From positions 1 through 64,000 of the forward strand of contig NZ_PRLC01000013.1 in the NCBI RefSeq assembly GCF_003287455.1: DNA of 64,000 nt. Reading direction: 5' to 3'. This DNA comes from Faecalibacterium hattorii (GTDB lineage Bacteria > Bacillota > Clostridia > Oscillospirales > Ruminococcaceae). Position numbers and translations under genes: made by a program. How positions within the stretch are numbered: position 1 is the first letter of the stretch; each line of letters opens with the position of its first letter. Positions 59,387 to 64,000 of this stretch are shown in pieces. A model generated the notes under the pieces. That model made no database searches and was not told the origin of the DNA. It saw only the letters and a program-made list of their open reading frames with translations.

Positions 59387-59414
59387 ATTATACATAAAAC
59401 ACGCCCAAAATCAA
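59387..59414 (-). promoter_or_regulatory. Promoter of pckA
   Basis: On the minus strand TTGATT (59414-59409), 16-bp spacer, TATAAT (59392-59387), leaving a leader of about 105 nt. Confidence 0.75.
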
Positions 59415-59924
59415 CCAGATAAAACAAATCCTTCGGTTAGAAACAACAAATTTCATTAAGAATCTGAGACGTTTGCGGTAATTTCATGAAAAAAACCGGG
59501 GTTTGGGATGAACAAAATAAAGATATTTTGCCAAAAACAAAATTATGATAAAACTTTAACGAACTGGGATACTAGGTAAGGGGTCCCACCATTGCGGGAC
59601 AGCACCTTTTGGGCTTTTCGTTATGCCCGTTTTGAACGTGTTGTCAAGGGTTTTGCCTTATCTTACGCTCGCTGTGCGAAGCAAAGGTGAAGTGTTCCCG
59701 CTGCCGTCCTTGCCCTCTCCGTCATCGCTTCGCGATGCCACCTCTCCCAAAGTGAGAGGCCTTGGCAGTCCGCCAAAAACCGCGGGGCATCTTGTGTTAC
59801 GCCAAACTTTCACCGCCTTTTCGCGCGATTTCACTGGCAAAGAACTTTAACCTGTGGTATACTGGTAAAAACGACGTAAAATCAGAAAACCCGCGCATCG
59901 CGCTTTTATGGAGAATCCTGCTTT
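59415..59924. other. Intergenic region with palindromic repeat remnants
   Basis: No gene. The first 160 bp are AT-rich. Hairpin GTCCC...GGGAC lies at about 59583. At 59714-59760 CCTCTCCGTCATCGCTTCGC and following bases match the inverse of the right end of the MITE-like repeat at 61025-61069. A TATACT box near 59856 may serve the next gene. Confidence 0.6.
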
Positions 59925-60548
59925 ATGAAGACCCTCTACATCTTCCTGACCCGTTCGGGCACCTTGGTGTCGAATTTGGTGTACGCACTGACCGGGGCGG
60001 AGTATACCCACATCTCCCTCGCGTTTGACGAGGATCTGAATACCCTGTACAGCTCCACCCGGAAGAACGGCTACACCATGTTTCCGGCGGGGCCGAGCCG
60101 GGAATACCTGAACAAGGGCGTCTTCCGGCTGCGGGAGAACATCCCCTGCGCGCTCTATGCGCTGGAAGTGTCGGACGAGGCCTACGCCCGCGCCAAGCGC
60201 CGCGCCGAACATATGATGACCCACGGCGAGCTCTACCGCTTCAACTCGCTGGGGCTGCTGCTCTGCGCGTTTCATATCCGCTGGAACCGCCGCCGCCATT
60301 ATTTCTGCTCCCAGTTCGTCAGCGAGGTGCTGCAGAAGAGCGGCTCGCTGGACCTGCCCAAGCACAGCACCCTCATGCGCCCCAACGATTATGCCGCCCT
60401 GCCCCAGCTGAGATGTCTGTATCAAGGGAGGCTGGCCGGTCTGCCCCAGCGGCAGAGCATGGAGATGGGCGAGGTGGAAAGCGTCATCGGGCTGTATCTG
60501 GAGGTCTTCTTCGGCGCAGTCAAGAGCGGGGCGCAGAAGATGTTCTGA
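59925..60548 (+). CDS. Permuted NlpC/P60-like (YiiX-type) amidase fold protein
   Basis: A 207-residue protein without signal peptide or membrane segment. Early GAEYTHISLAFDEDLNTLYS holds the putative catalytic His, and later HYFCSQFVSEVLQKSGSLDL the nucleophilic Cys: a circularly permuted papain-like order known from YiiX/LRAT-type NlpC/P60 proteins. Substrate unknown; peptidoglycan or lipid amides are possible. Confidence 0.75.
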   Translation: MKTLYIFLTRSGTLVSNLVYALTGAEYTHISLAFDEDLNTLYSSTRKNGYTMFPAGPSREYLNKGVFRLRENIPCALYALEVSDEAYARAKRRAEHMMTHGELYRFNSLGLLLCAFHIRWNRRRHYFCSQFVSEVLQKSGSLDLPKHSTLMRPNDYAALPQLRCLYQGRLAGLPQRQSMEMGEVESVIGLYLEVFFGAVKSGAQKMF

Positions 60549-60575
60549 TTTTTTGAAAAAACTTGAAATTTCCTG

Positions 60576-60604
60576 TTGACAAAACGCGGCCGATGTGCTA
60601 AAAT
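60576..60604 (+). promoter_or_regulatory. Promoter of the tRNA-Glu/tRNA-Asn unit
   Basis: TTGACA (60576-60581), 17-bp spacer, TAAAAT (60599-60604), 41 bp before tRNA-Glu. Confidence 0.88.
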
Positions 60605-60645
60605 AATCGAGTCGGGAGCGAACGCCCGATGCAAAATGGACGTAT

Positions 60646-60720
60646 GGCCCGTTGGTCAAGCGGTTAAGACAGAGGCCTCTCACGCCTTTAACATCGGTTC
60701 GATTCCGGTACGGGTCACCA
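60646..60720 (+). tRNA. tRNA-Glu (anticodon CTC)
   Basis: Acceptor GGCCCGT pairs with ACGGGTC (60710-60716), discriminator A, encoded CCA. Anticodon loop CCTCTCACG with anticodon CTC. T arm CGGTTCGATTCCG. Confidence 0.93.
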
Positions 60721-60761
60721 TTTTTTAGTAGTAAAACGGCTCTGTGCCGTTTTATATAGAT

Positions 60762-60838
60762 GCCTCTTTAGCTCAGTCGGTTAGAGCACCTGACTGTTAA
60801 TCAGGGTGTCGCCTGTTCGAGTCAGGCAAGAGGCGCCA
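60762..60838 (+). tRNA. tRNA-Asn (anticodon GTT)
   Basis: Acceptor GCCTCTT pairs with AAGAGGC (60828-60834), discriminator G as expected for Asn, encoded CCA. Anticodon loop CTGTTAA, anticodon GTT. Confidence 0.95.
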
Positions 60839-60840
60839 GC

Positions 60841-60875
60841 AAAGCGATGGATATTTTTCCGTCGCTTTTTTCTTT
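60841..60875 (+). terminator. Terminator of the tRNA unit
   Basis: AAAGCGATGG (60841-60850) with CCGTCGCTTT (60859-60868), then TTTTC. Confidence 0.8.
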
Positions 60876-60891
60876 TGTTTCCACCCTTTTG

Positions 60892-60920
60892 TTGACAGAA
60901 AATTGGACTGGGGCTATACT
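60892..60920 (+). promoter_or_regulatory. Promoter of trpS
   Basis: TTGACA (60892-60897), 17-bp spacer, TATACT (60915-60920). The leader of about 180 nt contains the MITE-like repeat; no T-box is recognised in it. Confidence 0.85.
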
Positions 60921-60936
60921 TATTAGCAAAGGAAAA

Positions 60937-61069
60937 AACCTCTCGGGCCGCCTGTCGGCGTCCAGCTCCCCTAATAGGGGAGCCCTTGGCAAAACCGGGA
61001 ACTGGATGGATACGCCAGAGCCTCCCCTACAAGGGGAGGTGGCATCGCGTAAGCGATGACGGAGAGGTT
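60937..61069. mobile_element. MITE-like palindromic repeat in the trpS leader
   Basis: A 133-bp element with terminal inverted repeats AACCTCTC (60937) and GAGAGGTT (61062-61069) and inner hairpins (GCTCCCCTAATAGGGGAGC; CCTCCCCTACAAGGGGAGG). The right half recurs inverted at 59714-59760. No coding capacity. Confidence 0.75.
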
Positions 61070-61105
61070 GTACGAAGGTGAGCCTGAAAGAGAAGGAGAT
61101 TATTT

Positions 61106-62167
61106 ATGAAGCAAATTATCCTGACCGGCGACCGCCCCACGGGCCGTCTGCATGTGGGCCATTACGTTGGCTCCCTGAAGGAGCGCGTCCGGCTGCAGAA
61201 CACCGGCAAGTTCGATGAGATCTACATCATGATCGCTGATGCACAGGCGCTGACCGACAACGCCGACAACCCGGAGAAGGTGCGCCAGAACATTTTGCAG
61301 GTGGCGCTGGACTATCTGGCCGTGGGCATCGACCCCGCCAAGGCCCACATCTTCATTCAGTCCATGGTGCCGGAGCTGACCGAGCTGAGCTTCTATTATA
61401 TGAACCTCGTCACGGTGTCCCGCTTGCAGCGCAACCCCACCGTCAAGGCGGAGATCCAGCAGAAGAACTTTGAGACCAGCATCCCGGTCGGCTTCTTCAC
61501 CTACCCCATCAGTCAGGCCGCCGACATCACAGCGTTCCGCGCCACTACCGTCCCGGCGGGCGAGGATCAGATGCCCATGCTGGAGCAGTGCCGCGAGATC
61601 GTCCACAAGTTCAATTCCGTCTACGGCGAGACCCTGACGGAGCCTGAGATCATGCTGCCCCAGAACGCCGCCTGTCTGCGTCTGCCGGGCATTGACGGCA
61701 AGGCCAAGATGAGCAAGTCGCTGGGCAACTGCATCTACCTCTCCGACGAGCCGGAGGACATCAAGAAGAAGATCATGTCCATGTACACCGACCCCGGCCA
61801 CCTGCGGGTGCAGGATCCCGGCAAGGTGGAGGGCAACCCCGTCTTCACCTATCTGGACGCCTTCAGCCGCCCGGAGCACTTCGCCGAGTTCCTGCCGGAG
61901 TACCAGAACCTCGACGAACTCAAGGCCCACTATCAGCGCGGCGGTCTGGGTGATGTGAAGATCAAGAAGTTCCTCAATGCCGTCATGCAGGCCGAGCTGG
62001 AGCCCATCCGCACCCGCCGCAAGGAGTGGGAGCAGCGTCTGCCGGAGGTCGTGGAGATCCTGAAGGAAGGCAGCGCCGTGGCCGAGAAGACCGCCGCCGC
62101 CACCCTCGCCGATGTCCGCAAGTCCATGAAGATCGATTACTTCACGGATAATAACTTGCTGAAGTAA
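61106..62167 (+). CDS. trpS: Tryptophanyl-tRNA synthetase
   Basis: A 353-residue class I synthetase. The HIGH-type motif is in TGDRPTGRLHVGHYVGSL and the KMSKS loop in GKAKMSKSLGNCIYL; GEDQMPMLEQ and IDYFTDNNLLK at the end are typical. It charges tRNA-Trp. AGGAGAT precedes the ATG. Single gene with own promoter and a strong terminator. Confidence 0.97.
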   Translation: MKQIILTGDRPTGRLHVGHYVGSLKERVRLQNTGKFDEIYIMIADAQALTDNADNPEKVRQNILQVALDYLAVGIDPAKAHIFIQSMVPELTELSFYYMNLVTVSRLQRNPTVKAEIQQKNFETSIPVGFFTYPISQAADITAFRATTVPAGEDQMPMLEQCREIVHKFNSVYGETLTEPEIMLPQNAACLRLPGIDGKAKMSKSLGNCIYLSDEPEDIKKKIMSMYTDPGHLRVQDPGKVEGNPVFTYLDAFSRPEHFAEFLPEYQNLDELKAHYQRGGLGDVKIKKFLNAVMQAELEPIRTRRKEWEQRLPEVVEILKEGSAVAEKTAAATLADVRKSMKIDYFTDNNLLK

Positions 62168-62192
62168 CAAATTGTAAAATATAAATGCAAGA

Positions 62193-62238
62193 AAACAGCG
62201 CCGCTCTCCCGGTCACGGGAGAGCGGCGCTGTTTGTTT
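62193..62238. terminator. Terminator between convergent trpS and thrS units
   Basis: AAACAGCGCCGCTCTCCC pairs perfectly (18 bp) with 62217-62234, then GTTT; A/T runs on both sides allow both directions. Confidence 0.88.
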
Positions 62239-62389
62239 AACGTTTCAAATCTGCAAATAGTTCATCCAAATCCGCAGAATGCTTTACATTGGGGTCTCGC
62301 GCAATGCGCTCGGCTTCCAACATGGCAGCAATGGTTTCTTCGTTTGGATGCTCTTCACTTTGCAGCTCTATTTTTACAATATCAGGCAT
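62237..62389 (-). CDS. Small RelB/DinJ-antitoxin-like protein
   Basis: A 50-residue protein, MPDIVKIELQSEEHPNEETI then AAMLEAERIARDPNVKHSAD and DLDELFADLKR. The second half is the conserved C-terminal part of RelB/DinJ-type antitoxins (the toxin-wrapping region), but the N-terminal ribbon-helix-helix is absent and no toxin gene follows. Its ATG overlaps the thrS stop (4 codons overlap in another frame), so it would be translationally coupled to thrS. It may be a decayed antitoxin or a small protein with an independent role. Confidence 0.6.
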   Translation of the reverse strand: MPDIVKIELQSEEHPNEETIAAMLEAERIARDPNVKHSADLDELFADLKR

Positions 62390-64000
62390 TGTAGCTGCGG
62401 TTCTTGATCTCGTCGGTGACCTTTGCGATGAAGGCGTCGAGGTCCATCGTGGTGGTCTCGCCCTTGCGGTCACGGACGGAGATGTTGCCGGCCTCGGCTT
62501 CCTTGGCGCCCAGAACCAGCATATAGGGCACGCGGTCCACCTGCTGTGCGGCGCGGATCTTGTAGCCGATCTTCTGGTTGTCGTCGTCCAGAGCTACGCG
62601 GATACCGGCCTCCACCAGCTTCTCGGTGACGGCCTCAGCGTAGTCCAGCGTCTTTTCAGAGACGGGCAGGACCTTGACCTGCACAGGAGCCAGCCAAGTG
62701 GGGAACTTGCCCTTGGTCTCCTCGATCAGGTAGGCCATGAAGCGGTCCAGAGAGCCGAGGATCGCGCGGTGCAGGACCACGGGGGTCTTCTCGGTGCCGT
62801 CCTTGTCCACATAGGTCAGGTGGAACTTGGCGGGGAGGCAGAAGTCCAGCTGGCAGGTGGAGAGGGTGTACTCGGCACCAACGGCGGGCTTCACGTTGAC
62901 GTCCAGCTTCGGGCCGTAGAAGGCGGCCTCGCCGATCTCCTCGGTGAAGTGGATGCCCAGCTCGGTCAGCACCTCACGCAGGGCGTTCTCGGCGTGGTTC
63001 CACATGGCGTCGTCGTCGTGGTACTTCTTCTTGTCGGCGGGGTCACGCAGGGACAGCACACAGCGGTAATCGGTGATGTTGAAGTCCTTGTAGGTCTCGA
63101 AGATCAGGTTGCAGACATCGGCCACCTCACTCTTGATCTGCTCCGGGGTGCAGAACAGGTGGGCGTCGTTCTGGCAGAAGTGACGGCCGCGCTCGATGCC
63201 CTTCAGGGTGCCGGAGGACTCGTAACGGAAGTCGTGGGCGATCTCACCGATGCGCATGGGCAGGTCACGGTAGGAGTGGGGATGATTTGCGTAGATCATC
63301 ATGTGGTGGGGGCAGTTCATGGGGCGCAGCACGTAGCTCTCGCCCTCCATCTCCATGGCGGGGAACATGTTCTCGCGGTAGTGATCCCAGTGGCCGGAAG
63401 TCTTGTACAGGTTCACGGTGCCGATGCAGGGGGTCATGACGTGCAGGTAGCCGCGGGCACGCTCCTTGGCCTTGATATAGTTCTCCAGCTCCTGCCAGAC
63501 GGTGTAGCCGGCGGGCAGGAACATGGGCAGACCACGGCCCACCAGATCGTCGGTCATGAACAGGCCCATCTCCTTGCCGATCTTGCGGTGATCGCGCTCG
63601 CGGGCCTCCTGCTGCTCCTTCTCCCAAGCTTCCAGCTCTTCCTGATTGCGGAAGGCCACGCCGTTGATGCGGGTCAGCATCTTGTTCTCTTTGTCGTTCT
63701 TCCAGTATGCGCCGGACTGCTGGGTGATCTTGAAGGCCTTCAGCGCCTTGGTGTAGGTCAGGTGAGGTCCGATGCACATATCGACATACTCGCCCTGCTG
63801 GAAGAAGCTGAACTCGGTCTCGTCGGCCAGATCCGCCATGTGCTCGATCTTGTAGTTCTCGTGACGCTCTTCCATCAGCTTCACGGCCTCGTCGCGGGGC
63901 AGAATGAAGGGCTTGATGGCCAGATTTTCCTTGGTGATCTTGCGCATCTCTTTTTCGATGTTGGCAAGATCTTCGTCGGTGAGCTTGGTGTCGCCCAGAT
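62382..64000 (-). CDS. thrS: Threonyl-tRNA synthetase (5' part outside the window)
   Basis: The C-terminal 539 codons of a class II synthetase; the frame stays open to the window edge (LGDTKLTDEDLANIEKEMRK just inside it). Present are the second editing/SAD domain (YVDMCIGPHLTYT), motif 2 (FRYESSGTLKGIERGRHF), zinc ligand Cys in MNCPHHM, motif 3 (HRAILGSLDRFMAYL) and the anticodon-binding domain. The final residues are DEIKNRSYNA. The true start lies beyond base 64000. Confidence 0.97.
   Translation of the reverse strand, partial: LGDTKLTDEDLANIEKEMRKITKENLAIKPFILPRDEAVKLMEERHENYKIEHMADLADETEFSFFQQGEYVDMCIGPHLTYTKALKAFKITQQSGAYWKNDKENKMLTRINGVAFRNQEELEAWEKEQQEARERDHRKIGKEMGLFMTDDLVGRGLPMFLPAGYTVWQELENYIKAKERARGYLHVMTPCIGTVNLYKTSGHWDHYRENMFPAMEMEGESYVLRPMNCPHHMMIYANHPHSYRDLPMRIGEIAHDFRYESSGTLKGIERGRHFCQNDAHLFCTPEQIKSEVADVCNLIFETYKDFNITDYRCVLSLRDPADKKKYHDDDAMWNHAENALREVLTELGIHFTEEIGEAAFYGPKLDVNVKPAVGAEYTLSTCQLDFCLPAKFHLTYVDKDGTEKTPVVLHRAILGSLDRFMAYLIEETKGKFPTWLAPVQVKVLPVSEKTLDYAEAVTEKLVEAGIRVALDDDNQKIGYKIRAAQQVDRVPYMLVLGAKEAEAGNISVRDRKGETTTMDLDAFIAKVTDEIKNRSYNA

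Noticed and set aside
57240-59459. 739-codon plus-strand open frame opposite pckA
   Set aside because: Shadow of pckA; covers its terminator and promoter as well, which no real gene would.
60921-61105. T-box riboswitch before trpS
   Set aside because: No T-box consensus (GGTGGNACCGCG type) is present; the leader is filled by the MITE-like repeat.

Overview
The window looks like a chromosomal segment of a gut butyrate-producing Oscillospiraceae/Ruminococcaceae bacterium, most like Faecalibacterium or a close relative. This is inferred from the style of the proteins, the moderately high GC, the clostridial operon types and the small palindromic repeats; no database search was run.

The left two thirds (about 36-42570) is a tandem array of three integrative and mobilizable elements stacked in a tRNA-Lys(CTT) gene. 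The intact tRNA is at 5-80, and 45-bp copies of its 3' half recur at 10938 and 27444. The right border at 42527 is instead the 3' half of a tRNA-Arg(ACG). Each element begins with a leftward tyrosine integrase and a small excisionase-like HTH gene, followed by a relaxase and a primase/helicase replication module. Elements 1 (36-10937) and 3 (27444-42526) are sisters: near-identical P4-type helicase, CHC2 primase and GTAC-iteron origin, but different relaxases and cargo. Element 2 (10938-27443) has another replication module (VapE-like with TGTAACC iterons).

Cargo differs by element. Element 1 carries a repressor, a sigma-like factor and small unknown genes between duplicated tails. Element 2 carries a roughly 1.3-kb array of about 20 non-identical hairpins around a zinc-finger gene, then a complete kdp potassium-uptake locus (kdpF-A-B-small ORF-C-CBS and kdpDE). 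Element 3 carries a defence-like block: an adenine-methylase-like protein, a DpnI homologue, an N-terminally truncated helicase/methylase, a DUF3800 protein and an AlbA/Schlafen-type ATP-binding protein.

The right third (42.6-64 kb) is ordinary chromosome. It starts with a decaying zinc ABC transporter operon (nonsense mutation in the binding protein, internal deletion in the ATPase) with a clear promoter and palindromic operator. Next come ogt, a LytTR/AgrC-type two-component pair, two GH3 glycosidases (one with reversed domain order and membrane anchors) and a GtrA-like protein, forming a probable glycoside-use locus. A PutP symporter, an XRE membrane regulator, pckA, a permuted NlpC/P60 protein, tRNA-Glu, tRNA-Asn, trpS and the 3' part of thrS follow.

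The strongest candidates for something undescribed are the hairpin array of element 2, a 25-nt sequence shared in element-specific form between the xis gene and the leader of a small gene at the opposite end of elements 1 and 3 (a possible antisense switch), and the hybrid tRNA-Lys/tRNA-Arg ends of the array.
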